Of a stretch of 64,000 nucleotides of DNA, positions 27,752-36,757 are shown piece after piece. Made by a program: the position numbers and the translations under genes. The first letter of the stretch is position 1; each line of letters begins with the position of its first letter. Under the pieces are notes generated by a model. That model worked only from the letters and a program-made list of their open reading frames with translations, did not search any database and had not been told where the DNA came from. The DNA is taken from assembly GCF_001458215.1 (NCBI RefSeq), contig NZ_CYTW01000004.1:186001-250000 (forward strand), in the 5' to 3' direction. Source of the DNA: Shimia thalassica (GTDB lineage: Bacteria; Pseudomonadota; Alphaproteobacteria; Rhodobacterales; Rhodobacteraceae).

Positions 27752-28765
27752 ATGACCGTCATCCTTCACATCGGGTTTCCCAAAACGGCAACAACCAGCC
27801 TGCAACGTGTCTTTTCGGACAATCGTGACGCATTCTCGGACAAAGGTCTTCTTTATCCGATTGTCGATTCTGACTTCAAACAACGGTATCTAAAAGCCTT
27901 TCTGTCCAAACCCGGCGCACCCGAGCTTAAGATAAATTCAGCCATCAAAAAGAAGCTGAATGACGTCAAACAGATTGTTGCGGCGAACCCTGGCAAGCAC
28001 GTCCTCTTGTCGTGCGAGGAACTTACCAATTCTCAGTCCTTCGATGTGCGCGCACCTTTGTTGAGCGAGTTGCGGAAGTACCTGCGCAGCTTGTCTCAGG
28101 ACATTCGCGTTGTGAGCTACGTGAGAGAACCCTCTGCCTATTATCTTTCCCGGATGCAGGAACACGTGAAATCTGCTGGAGGGATTGTTCCACCCGAACA
28201 GTTCAAACCTGATTTCGCCCACTCGATTGAACAGTATGAAAAGGCGCTGAACGCGCAGTCGATTGTGCGTCCTTTTGAAAGGGATCAATTGATCGGCGGC
28301 GGTATTCTGAGCGATTTTCTTCATCAGATTTCGGATTTGGTGAACATTGATCCGTCAGCCTTCGATGAGCCAAAGACAAATGAATCCCTGCCCGCAGAAG
28401 CCATGTTTGTGTTGGACATCGCCCGTCAGAGCCCGAAGGCCATCGGTAAAGGCGTAAGCTATGACAGTCCGCAATCACAGCATTTCTGGCGCCAGATCCA
28501 ACGTATTTCCAAGCAGGTTGGCGCCACCCAAAAACCCATCCTGTTTGAAAGCGCCGCACGCAAAGCCGAGATGGCCGCGTCAGATGATCTTCGCATTTTG
28601 AAGTCCAAATACGGCATCACGTTTCAGCCGTACAAATCTCTTGCCGAACCTGCGCCGACAGACCCGCTTACGTCTGTTGAAACCATTTTACCGGTTAACA
28701 GACAGCAAGCATTGGCGATTTGGGGGATTTTCACGCATCGTGCAAACAAGGCGATGATGCCCTGA
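27752..28765 (+). CDS. Sulfotransferase-like protein
   Basis: A 337-residue protein preceded by AGAGG. The N-terminal strand-loop-helix HIGFPKTATTSLQRVF is the 5'-phosphosulfate-binding loop (PKTATTS), and VVSYVREPSAYYLSRMQEHV (about residues 113-135) fits the 3'-phosphate motif with Arg and Ser. This is the same subgroup as the HIGTHKTATT proteins encoded at 38598 and 50390. Predicted to transfer sulfate from PAPS to a sugar hydroxyl or to act on a lipid-linked glycan. It is the last gene of a short plus-strand unit and is followed by a clear terminator. Confidence 0.78.
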   Translation: MTVILHIGFPKTATTSLQRVFSDNRDAFSDKGLLYPIVDSDFKQRYLKAFLSKPGAPELKINSAIKKKLNDVKQIVAANPGKHVLLSCEELTNSQSFDVRAPLLSELRKYLRSLSQDIRVVSYVREPSAYYLSRMQEHVKSAGGIVPPEQFKPDFAHSIEQYEKALNAQSIVRPFERDQLIGGGILSDFLHQISDLVNIDPSAFDEPKTNESLPAEAMFVLDIARQSPKAIGKGVSYDSPQSQHFWRQIQRISKQVGATQKPILFESAARKAEMAASDDLRILKSKYGITFQPYKSLAEPAPTDPLTSVETILPVNRQQALAIWGIFTHRANKAMMP

Positions 28766-28805
28766 CGGCATAGGCGCGACCATTCGAAATTCCCTGGTAA
28801 CCGAC

Positions 28806-28839
28806 ACCGGCGCAGATTATTCCGCGCCGGTTGTTTTTT
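28806..28839 (+). terminator. Intrinsic terminator
   Basis: A perfect 8-bp stem ACCGGCGC / GCGCCGGT with a 10-base loop is followed by TGTTTTTT. It lies 41 bases after the stop of the sulfotransferase gene at 27752-28765 and just before the end of the convergent glycosyltransferase gene. Confidence 0.9.
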
Positions 28840-28854
28840 GGCGTTTGGCTGGCT

Positions 28855-31572
28855 TTATGCACTTGTGATCATGCGTTGCAGCCGGTCTTTGACAACTTCT
28901 TGCGAACAGTTTTTGATAACGAAATCGAACCCTTTTTGTACCTGTGCTTTGTAAAGGTCTGGGTTCGACCACAGGCTTTCTACCATCTCGGAAACGCCTT
29001 TGGGTTCACAATAAACAGCCGCATCTCCGAAAGTGTCACGGAAACTATGCGGCAGGATAACAACGCGACTTGCCGCCATTGCTTCCATGATGTTGCGCCC
29101 GAATTCCTCGATATAGTCTTCGTTGATATAGTGCAGGAAGAAGTCGAGACCGTCGACAAAGTCCTTCACCTGCACAGAGTCAAACTCGAGCACTTCCCAG
29201 TTATCAGGAAGGGTTTCCAGCATTTTCTTTGGTGTTTCCGCACCGCCCAAAAGCTTGACCGAGATATTCGCGCGATCGGCACAATAGGCGTCCCGAAGGG
29301 CCTCGGGTGTGCCGGGCCATTTGGTCCAGTGATTGCGCGCATGCCGGCCCAAGACGATAGGGCGTTGCGCGCCCAGATCCGCGGGCACAGCAGGTGGTTC
29401 ATCCGGTAGCGCCCCATGAAACGGCGGCGACCAGATCTCTTTCAGGACGGGGTCATAGCCGCCGACCTCTTCAAGAATTCTGGTCACCCGTGGCGCGATT
29501 GGAATCCACGTTGGTGTCTTTTCAAACAGCTCTTTGCAGAGCGTCTCGACCTCGGCGGGATCATAGTAGAAGGGGGCTTGGCTATAGAGCTGCATCGGAG
29601 ATTGGTTGATCAATATCGAAACACCCTGGGTTTCGATCTCGGGCACCGCATCAATCCGGTATTTCAAAATGGGCGGATGGTGGATCAGCACATGTTTACA
29701 GCTGACCTTGTCTTCCCTAACGAGGATATCCACATTTTTGTTGTAAGCGAGTTCGAGATACTCATCAGCAACTTCGGCCAGACGCAAATCATATCGCGGC
29801 CAGTGGAAAAGCCCGACGCGCAGTCCAAGATCAACCGCTGCCTTAATGTAGGATTCATTACATCTGCGTGTCCCACCCAGCAGGCTCATATCCGTTATCA
29901 GGACAATGTCATATTGCGTGTTCTTTTCCCAATCCTTGGGGGCAAGGCCCATGGGAATTGGAAATGGTGTCTTGTTGTCTGTCCGTGCCAACGTCAGCTC
30001 AGGAAGATCTTGTTCCGCGCGTTTCTTCCGCCAATGTGCGGCCGAACGGGCGTACTCTTTCCGGATACCAAAGGTCAAACTGTTCAGATTTGTGCCCTTT
30101 TGCTGGGTGAGAGAATTCTCATGCACCAGAAAGAAGGAAAACGGCACAGCTGGCATGATATCTTTGACGGCGTCCTGCCCCCACGCGACTCTGGCGCGTT
30201 GCACAAACTCGTCATCAGCGTTTGCAGATACGCCGTCCCAACGGCCCAAACGCTCGAGGTCGGACCGTGCCAACATCACGGAAGGATAGCTGCGGTGCAC
30301 GTATTCCAGATTGCCCCGCTGTGGTCGCAAGATAAAGTCCATGTCAGGATAGACTCGAGCCATAGACGAACAAGTTACCTTTAACCGATCATCGGCAAGC
30401 AACTCTTTCATTTGCATCTCGATCATCTGGGGATGTGACCAGTCATCACTGTCGTGGACCGTGATGTACTGACCCATAGATAGCTCAAGAGCCTGATTTC
30501 GTGTTGGATAGGCCCCAAGGTTGCGAGGGTTCTTGAAAATCTTCAAGCGGTTGTCGCGCGCAGCCCATGCCGAAAGGCGGTCCCAGCTGTCATCCGGGCT
30601 GCAATCGTCCACTGCAATAATTTCGAGGTTGTGCCAGGTTTGCGAAAGCAATGATTTCAGAGCGACGTCAATAAACTCGCCTGCTTTATAAACAGGCATA
30701 AGAATCGAAACCAGAGGCCCTTCTACGGTCTTCTGCGGGGGTAGATCGTATTTGAAATTATCAAATACGAACCCTCTGTCCGGAGCTTCAAGCGAAACCT
30801 CGGACAAGTCGAAAGCTCTGTAAATCTGGTTGATGCTTTCCAGACGATCCGCGGCTGCGGCTTCGCCCTTTTGCGCATGGAGCATATTGCACTGCGCAAG
30901 CGCAAAGTCGCCATCGGGCCCTTTGTTCAGTGCGAAATCGATGACTTCAGAAGCCGGCTTATAGTCCCCCGCTTTGATCAGGCATTGAACCAAAAGCACT
31001 TTGCATTTTTTGCTTCGGTAAATGCGAATGTCGTATCTTCTGATTTCGCGCAGCGACGCAATCGCTGCTTCCCACTCTTCATTCAGCGCATGCCAGCGCC
31101 CCAACACAAACGCGGCGTGTGCCTTTGAGGCTTTATCATAGGAGTCTGAGTCCAGTACGGCCAGAAGATCTAGCAACGCCAGATCGGAGAAACCTCCCCA
31201 AAGTTTGGCTTCGATGTCTCGCACCGGAAGATTGGCGCGTTGTTGCTGCTTTTTAGGACCACTGACAACCTTTGGTGGCGTTACACTTTCCGTTGCATGT
31301 TTTTCGGAAGGAAACCGCCCTTCCAACAAACCGTATCTCAGAAAGTGAACCAGCGGGTTCAAACCCGCATCAGCCACATCTTTGTAGGTTTCGAGGTAGT
31401 ATTCTGCATCAAATTCGGCACTTGGTTGGCGGCCCAGTAATGCGCCATATCTGAGATAGTGAAGCACAGGATCAAGCCCCAGCATTTCAACATCGGGATA
31501 TTTGGAAAGATACCAGTCAGAATTAAAGTAAGGTGACTTTTTGATTAGCTCAATTGTCGCTGCAATATTCAT
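28855..31572 (-). CDS. Large two-domain glycosyltransferase (GT2 plus GT4-like) with two N-terminal YPDV-type modules
   Basis: A 905-residue protein. The ATG at 31572 is chosen for the upstream GGTGGGAG; an ATG at 31596 has no such site. Residues 16-50 and 54-88 are two modules (FNSDWYLSKYPDV..., FDAEYYLETYKDV...). A helical, TPR-like region follows (about 120-260). The GT2 domain starts near 286 (LVSILMPVYKAGEF, IIAVDDCSPDDSW, and HDSDDWSHP as the DxD). The C-terminal 350 residues resemble a GT-B transferase (VLITDMSLLGGTRRCNESYI ... FGRNIMEAMAASRVVILPHSF). Domain order matches the gene encoded upstream at 31836-34667. It probably adds two different residues to the glycan in the cytoplasm. 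Confidence 0.85.
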   Translation of the reverse strand: MNIAATIELIKKSPYFNSDWYLSKYPDVEMLGLDPVLHYLRYGALLGRQPSAEFDAEYYLETYKDVADAGLNPLVHFLRYGLLEGRFPSEKHATESVTPPKVVSGPKKQQQRANLPVRDIEAKLWGGFSDLALLDLLAVLDSDSYDKASKAHAAFVLGRWHALNEEWEAAIASLREIRRYDIRIYRSKKCKVLLVQCLIKAGDYKPASEVIDFALNKGPDGDFALAQCNMLHAQKGEAAAADRLESINQIYRAFDLSEVSLEAPDRGFVFDNFKYDLPPQKTVEGPLVSILMPVYKAGEFIDVALKSLLSQTWHNLEIIAVDDCSPDDSWDRLSAWAARDNRLKIFKNPRNLGAYPTRNQALELSMGQYITVHDSDDWSHPQMIEMQMKELLADDRLKVTCSSMARVYPDMDFILRPQRGNLEYVHRSYPSVMLARSDLERLGRWDGVSANADDEFVQRARVAWGQDAVKDIMPAVPFSFFLVHENSLTQQKGTNLNSLTFGIRKEYARSAAHWRKKRAEQDLPELTLARTDNKTPFPIPMGLAPKDWEKNTQYDIVLITDMSLLGGTRRCNESYIKAAVDLGLRVGLFHWPRYDLRLAEVADEYLELAYNKNVDILVREDKVSCKHVLIHHPPILKYRIDAVPEIETQGVSILINQSPMQLYSQAPFYYDPAEVETLCKELFEKTPTWIPIAPRVTRILEEVGGYDPVLKEIWSPPFHGALPDEPPAVPADLGAQRPIVLGRHARNHWTKWPGTPEALRDAYCADRANISVKLLGGAETPKKMLETLPDNWEVLEFDSVQVKDFVDGLDFFLHYINEDYIEEFGRNIMEAMAASRVVILPHSFRDTFGDAAVYCEPKGVSEMVESLWSNPDLYKAQVQKGFDFVIKNCSQEVVKDRLQRMITSA

Positions 31573-31835
31573 TGAGATATTCGGGCTCCCACCCATGCAT
31601 TAAGGCACATCGAATTTATGCGTCCATTTTAACAGGTTAACAGAGGACTATCGACCTCTAAACATCCCTCGCAACCAGTAAAATACCTTGATGACAGCCT
31701 TTGATCTTCATCCGAAGGCCCTTTGAAAGCTGCGCGCATGGACGACATAGAAAACCAATAGGTTATTTTACTTCAGGAACTTAGGGTGATTGTTTTGGGT
31801 TGATGGAAATTAAATTTCACCACTCATTCAATTAT

Positions 31836-34667
31836 TCAAACGGTATCTGGAGCGACTTTAACACGTGTAGAAAGTTCTTGAATGTGCCTAGCTTTTACGC
31901 GCGCGTTGTCGCTCATTTTTGCGAGCAATGCTCTATCCAGGTCTAGCGCAACAATCGCATTTGCAACGGCAAGGGGATCATCCGCCTCGACCACAAATCC
32001 CGTTACATCTGTTTCCACCCTTTCGGCGGGAGCTCCACGATTGTAGCAAATGACCGGTCGCCCTGCGGCCATGGCTTCCGACACAGTCCGGCCAAAGGAC
32101 TCTGTAAACTTCGACAAACTCACTACGATATCTGCCTGCTTCAGAGCAGCTGCAGGTGTGGCGGAATAGTTTCTGAATTCTACGTTGCCCGGAAACGGTT
32201 GAAGATTGTGCAAATCTTGGCTGGGGGGACCGATGAACCGGAACACAACGTGATGTCCGGCGTTCTTCACGTGCTCGGCAACAAGAAGAAAATCCTTCAA
32301 TCCCTTTTTCGCAATGTTGCTGCTGATCATCGCAACATACAGTGGATCTGCTGGCGTGAAGGGAAGATCAAACAGCTCTTCATCGACCGCATTGGGTCGC
32401 AACTCTGTGCGCTCGGGGCAGTCCAACCAATCAGCAACAATTTTTGAAGCGACAAGAAAATGGTCGGCTTGTTGCAACAACTCTTCATAAAGACGTTCTT
32501 GGCTCATCCCCAAGTTACGGCACAACGTGGCATCAAATGCAGGAAGTTCACGCACAAAAACTGTTGAAGTGCATCCCTCATTGCGCGCTGCGACAAGTGG
32601 AGCATCCAGCACCAATGTGTTTACCAGAACATCATTGACTTCATATTTCCGAATGAGGTCTTGGATCACCTGAACCGTGTCAGGATGAGGTTTTCGCAGC
32701 CCGTGACGCCAAGGCATTGGAACAACTTCAATCGCATGGGACAATTTCAACAGCTCTTTGAAGTAATCCGTGTCACGCAACGCAGGAAGCACAACAATCG
32801 GAGCTTTTCCTTGCTTGATGGCATGCCTCAGCATGTCGAGCAAACTCCGCTCTGCGCCAAACAACATGGGGCCGGCATGGTGGGCAAAAATCAAAACACG
32901 GGCTTCCGCCGCGGCATCGGAGTCAGGGAGGTCGCCCTGAAACCTGATCAATGCAGGCGCGTCTTTTTGGCGACCATGTGCCTCCCAATGCAGCAAGGGG
33001 TTCTGGTCTCGCTCTAGAGAACAGGAATAGCGATAGGCACTCGTGCTGAAAAAGGGACCAGGGTCCAATTCAGCTGCGGCACCGATTTCAAGGTAATGCC
33101 TTGCCGGATCCAAATCCGAAAAAAACACGTCAAGGTAAGTGGCTCGATACCAATCTGCATCGAATTTTGATGAAGCCCTTATTATGTCAAGCGACGTCTC
33201 GGGCGGGCACAAGTCGCCGACTGACATTCTTTCCGGAGCCGAAAAAGGGCGTCTGGCCGGAAATTGAGACATAAACAGGGTATCATCGGACAGCCCACGT
33301 TTATGCCAAGCCTTCGCTTCATTCATGTAATCAAGGCGTAACCCTTTAAACTGGGTGCGCAAATGGGTTGCGCTTTGACGCGTTAACGACCCCTGTTCTG
33401 TGCGACCAAAAGACAAAGGCAGACCCGGCTTCACCTCAAGGATAGAGCCCGGCCCAAAGGCAGCCAAAATTCTCTCATAATACTCGGTATCCGCGTTTAC
33501 ACGCACACGATCCCAATACCCTAAAAAGTCACGCAACTCGGACCGAACCATGAGGGAGGAAATGTTCCTATAGACCCAGCCGTCCTCGATACGCCAGCGC
33601 GCCATCTCGAGATCTTGGTCCATGCGGACCCAGTGAGACACAGACGCCTTTGCAGTAACATTGGAAATTAGCGCTTTGGCTTGCAACTCGATCTTTGAGG
33701 GGTGGGACCAGTCGTCAGCGTCATGAACCGTCACAAACGCGCCAGACGCCTCTGCAAAGCCGACATTGCGAGCGGCATATGCCCCTTGGTTTGTGCCCAA
33801 TGCAATAACGCGAATCCGATCGTCTTTTTGGGCGCATGCATTGGCAACAGCCAATGTATCATCAGTGGACCCGTCGTCCACAACAAGTATTTCCAGCGCC
33901 CCCCATGTCTGCCCTACCAACCCTGACAGAGCCTTTTTCAAGACCGATGCACCATTGAACACCGGCACAATGACGCTGACCAAAGGCTGCGCGGGATCAT
34001 TGAGAGGGACCGGAGCAGGGTCGGCAACTGTGAGCCGATCAAACAATACACCCTGCGAATGACTATCGAGAACGACACCGGTTAATCCTTCCGACAGGAA
34101 GACTTCGGACAACAATTCCGAGATTTTGCTGTCGTCAGCCCCCGATGCCTTGCGGATCAACATCTGGCAAAGATCAAAGTCCGCTTTGTGGCCAAAACTT
34201 CCAATCCCAGCGCGCAAAACGCTTTGGGCGTTTTTCAGGTTGCCGCATTTCAGGTTCGCATGAATGCCCAAAAGGATCGGCCCGGGGTGGCGGATGACCT
34301 TTCTGCCTTCTACACTTCTTAGGAAATCACGCATCAATTGATCGACGCGCGGCCAATTTTCCTTATCCGCTTCCCAGCGGCCAAGAACCCAAGCTGCGGT
34401 TGCAGATTCAACCGGATCATCCGATTTTAACAGCTTGAGAAGCTCCGGCTCGGCGAAACCTTCAAATCCACGCCATAGAAGATGCTCGAGCTCAATGGCG
34501 TGAACCGCCGTTCCGCGACGCCCTTCCCGCTTTCCTGACTGGCTATAGTGGACCCATGGATCTACCCCGGCTGCACGAATATCCGGATAGGCGCGCAGGT
34601 ACCAAACTGGATCGAAATCGTCGCGTGGATCAAAGGACTCTGATGGTGAGTTCACAGGATGCGTCAC
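31836..34667 (-). CDS. Large two-domain glycosyltransferase (GT2 plus GT4) with terminal and internal YPDV-type modules
   Basis: A 943-residue protein starting at a GTG that overlaps the stop of the adaptor gene (GTGA), so it is translationally coupled to copy B. Layout: module at 18-50 (FDPVWYLRAYPDI); helical region to about 200; GT2 domain from about 228 (LVSVIVPVFNGASV, ILVVDDGSTDDT, VHDADDWSHP); a second pair of modules at 502-535 (FDADWYRATYLDV) and, degenerate, 540-570; then a GT4 domain from about 590 (FAHHAGPMLFGAERSLLDML ... FTESFGRTVSEAMAAGRPVICYNRGAP). The glutamate in the last motif is typical of retaining GT4 enzymes. Paralogous to the 28855-31572 protein, which lacks the internal modules. 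Confidence 0.88.
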   Translation of the reverse strand: MTHPVNSPSESFDPRDDFDPVWYLRAYPDIRAAGVDPWVHYSQSGKREGRRGTAVHAIELEHLLWRGFEGFAEPELLKLLKSDDPVESATAAWVLGRWEADKENWPRVDQLMRDFLRSVEGRKVIRHPGPILLGIHANLKCGNLKNAQSVLRAGIGSFGHKADFDLCQMLIRKASGADDSKISELLSEVFLSEGLTGVVLDSHSQGVLFDRLTVADPAPVPLNDPAQPLVSVIVPVFNGASVLKKALSGLVGQTWGALEILVVDDGSTDDTLAVANACAQKDDRIRVIALGTNQGAYAARNVGFAEASGAFVTVHDADDWSHPSKIELQAKALISNVTAKASVSHWVRMDQDLEMARWRIEDGWVYRNISSLMVRSELRDFLGYWDRVRVNADTEYYERILAAFGPGSILEVKPGLPLSFGRTEQGSLTRQSATHLRTQFKGLRLDYMNEAKAWHKRGLSDDTLFMSQFPARRPFSAPERMSVGDLCPPETSLDIIRASSKFDADWYRATYLDVFFSDLDPARHYLEIGAAAELDPGPFFSTSAYRYSCSLERDQNPLLHWEAHGRQKDAPALIRFQGDLPDSDAAAEARVLIFAHHAGPMLFGAERSLLDMLRHAIKQGKAPIVVLPALRDTDYFKELLKLSHAIEVVPMPWRHGLRKPHPDTVQVIQDLIRKYEVNDVLVNTLVLDAPLVAARNEGCTSTVFVRELPAFDATLCRNLGMSQERLYEELLQQADHFLVASKIVADWLDCPERTELRPNAVDEELFDLPFTPADPLYVAMISSNIAKKGLKDFLLVAEHVKNAGHHVVFRFIGPPSQDLHNLQPFPGNVEFRNYSATPAAALKQADIVVSLSKFTESFGRTVSEAMAAGRPVICYNRGAPAERVETDVTGFVVEADDPLAVANAIVALDLDRALLAKMSDNARVKARHIQELSTRVKVAPDTV

Positions 34668-35266
34668 CCAATTGGCCGGTTTTCATCTTTTCCAAAAAGC
34701 ACATAGTGCAGCAGAGCAGGCCATCCGGCCTCTGCAACATCCGGATTGGCCGAATAATAGCCCAGCGTATCGAAATCAGGTCCCGGATCGCGGCCCTCAA
34801 AGGCTCCAACAGAGACATAATGTTCGGCCGGCGTCATGTCCGTTGCCGCGACGTCTGCGTATGTGTCGAGATACCATTTGGCATCGAACCCGTCCGAATT
34901 CCGCACGGTTTCAAGTTGATCTGCGGCGGCAACCCCCATGGCTTCGGCCTTGTTAGGCTGCCCCGCATAAATTTTGTGCAAAAGGTTGAGTTGCATGGCG
35001 TGACGACGCTTTTGCGCCGCCAATTTGGCCTCGACCTCTTCCGCGATTTGGGCGTCGGATTTTGAGGCTGTTTCCCCACCCTGCCCCAACAAACGTGCAA
35101 GCCGCTCAATCTCGTTCAGACGTTCTTGGACGGCGGCATTCAGCGAAACGATCTCGCGACGCACCATAACCTGCAACTCGGCAGGGCTTCTGGGTTGCGA
35201 TACCGAAGTTTCGTCGGACTGCGTGGGCTGGGTCGCTTGAGGTGTGTCTGAGGAAATTTGTGCCAT
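34664..35266 (-). CDS. Coiled-coil protein with two YPDV-type modules, copy B of a duplicated gene
   Basis: A 200-residue near-twin of the protein encoded at 24859-25461: Thr/Gln-rich N-terminus, coiled coil at 29-95 and modules at 127-160 and 165-198. The last residues differ (GKDENRPIG versus GKAEGRAFT). Its stop overlaps the start of a 943-residue glycosyltransferase that itself carries the module, the strongest contextual hint that the two products interact. The upstream 78 bases are identical to copy A, so both may share the same promoter or leader. No enzyme motif is present. Confidence 0.85.
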   Translation of the reverse strand: MAQISSDTPQATQPTQSDETSVSQPRSPAELQVMVRREIVSLNAAVQERLNEIERLARLLGQGGETASKSDAQIAEEVEAKLAAQKRRHAMQLNLLHKIYAGQPNKAEAMGVAAADQLETVRNSDGFDAKWYLDTYADVAATDMTPAEHYVSVGAFEGRDPGPDFDTLGYYSANPDVAEAGWPALLHYVLFGKDENRPIG

Positions 35267-35344
35267 GGTGTTATAAGGTTCTTTGTATGTGATCGAAGCT
35301 GCCGATTTGATACCATTTTTTGAGGCAAATAACAGCGCTGAAAC
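34687..35344. repeat. Long direct repeat, copy B (658 bp)
   Basis: Partner of 24882-25539, same orientation. 35001-35344 is identical to 25196-25539; the remainder has scattered substitutions. Homology ends abruptly at both sides (after GCGCTGAAAC at the upstream end of the gene). The two copies enclose about 9.1 kb that could be deleted or amplified by recombination. Confidence 0.95.
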
Positions 35345-35419
35345 ACCGCTTCTGTGGGGCGAAATCAGCGCAGTCTTCGAATTTACCGTCGCTTTTTGCG
35401 CCCGCCAACCGGGAAAATT

Positions 35420-36535
35420 TCACTCGTCGGGTTCTTGCAAAACCTTGCGTTGTGATGAGTCGGCCAACATCCGAAGCTGGTCATTTTCCATGCCAAGCTG
35501 GGTTATTGTATTTTCTTGATCAGCGATAAACCCGAGCAGCTCGTTGATCCGAAGGTCCGCTTTTTCAACCTTTGCCGTCGCTGCATCGTTTTGTGTTTTG
35601 AGCGTTGCCATATCTGATTCTGCTTGCTCAAGGTCGTCCTGAACCAGACGCATCTCTTCGAGCAACCGTGTGAGAATTACGAGTTCTTTGAACCGAGTTT
35701 CTTGCGAAACCAACAGGCGATCACGCTCTTCGGTAAGAGCGGTTACGTGTTGGGCAACCGAGCGCAATTCCTGATCCTGTCGACGCAGCCTGCCTGCCAT
35801 ATGGGCCATATGCAGGTCTTTGCTTTCATTGCGCGTTTGCGCATCATCGTGTCTGGGAACGGGAATTTCGAATGCCGGCAGTTCAACACCGCCCAGCAAA
35901 CCTTCTGTCGCCGGTTGGTCAAACCCTTCAATCAATTCCATTGCTTCATGTCCAAGGTCGGCTTTGGGTCGGGTCAACGCAATAAAATCGGAATTTGCCT
36001 CTTTCCCCCACGCGAAAGCGCGCAACACGGTGACTTGTTTGAGTTTCAGGCAGGGGTGCGACGCAACCATTCCTGCAATTTCGGGATTAAGAAAGCTCTG
36101 CTCGGTACCATAAAAAACAACAACCGCCCGCGGAGATAACACGCGTGAAAACTCGCGATGCAAGCTACTGCCAATATCGGACAAATCGCTTAGGTTCATG
36201 CAGATCAGATCAACCGATTGATCAGAAATCGTTGCGAGTGCCTCTTTGGGGGACGCGACCGAGAGTTGAGCATTTTCAAAACCGTTTTCGGCGCTGAAAC
36301 CTTCGACCATCTCAAGAGGACTTTGGGAAAACCCGAGACATTTTTGACCAATCTCTTGCTTCTTTGACGCCTGACAAGCCGCAGCAAATGCCAACCCCGT
36401 TTTCAGACCAAGATGAACAGAGGTTTCGGGACGGCACTTTTCAATAAGCCAGAAATAGAACGGAACAAATCCATGAAAATCCGAAGGTACAGAAGAATCG
36501 GGGTGCCATATCAATGGATCGTCAATCGTTGGCAA
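35420..36535 (-). CDS. Methyltransferase-like domain with C-terminal coiled coil
   Basis: A 371-residue protein starting at TTG (36535); no ATG lies near. Residues 20-190 look like a degenerate class I methyltransferase or Rossmann domain (PETSVHLGLKTGLAFAAACQ for strand 1 and loop, VDLICMNLSDLSD for strand 4, REFSRVLSPRAVVVFYGTE for strand 5). The SAM-binding glycines are poorly conserved. Residues about 245-365 form a long coiled coil (RLRRQDQELRSVAQHVTALTEERDRLL ... ELVILTRLLEEMRLVQDDLEQAESDMATL). Such methyltransferase-coiled-coil proteins are common beside glycosyltransferases, where the coil measures or scaffolds chain assembly; that is inference here. Upstream, 36578-36717 looks like the tail of a lost gene. 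Confidence 0.7.
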   Translation of the reverse strand: MPTIDDPLIWHPDSSVPSDFHGFVPFYFWLIEKCRPETSVHLGLKTGLAFAAACQASKKQEIGQKCLGFSQSPLEMVEGFSAENGFENAQLSVASPKEALATISDQSVDLICMNLSDLSDIGSSLHREFSRVLSPRAVVVFYGTEQSFLNPEIAGMVASHPCLKLKQVTVLRAFAWGKEANSDFIALTRPKADLGHEAMELIEGFDQPATEGLLGGVELPAFEIPVPRHDDAQTRNESKDLHMAHMAGRLRRQDQELRSVAQHVTALTEERDRLLVSQETRFKELVILTRLLEEMRLVQDDLEQAESDMATLKTQNDAATAKVEKADLRINELLGFIADQENTITQLGMENDQLRMLADSSQRKVLQEPDE

Positions 36536-36577
36536 TGAAACGCCCAGCCTGAATTTGTTCTATTTCTGTGCTTCACC

Positions 36578-36717
36578 TTACCGAATTTCGTCAGGGACAC
36601 TCAATCCAATAATGTGACCTTCTGCAGCACCGGCAACGTTAAGTCGCGTTTCTAAGATCTCGCCACCTTGGCCGACCCCGACCGAACGTTGGTCTAACCA
36701 CACCTTGAGACCTGATG
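36578..36717 (-). pseudogene. Possible 3' remnant of a truncated gene
   Basis: On the minus strand this gap holds an open stretch ending in TAA at 36578 that reads like protein (SSGLKVWLDQRSVGVGQG, then GEILETRLNVAGAAEGHI, ending GLSVPDEIR). It has no start codon with a ribosome-binding site, and the frame runs into the divergent DUF2793 gene. It sits where the preceding gene of the minus-strand operon would end, 42 bases before the next start. I do not recognise the protein. It may be the tail of a gene cut when the spike cassette arrived, or chance coding potential. Confidence 0.35.
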
Positions 36718-36757
36718 AAATATGAGTGTGGCATCTCAAATAATTCAGGAGGGCGCC

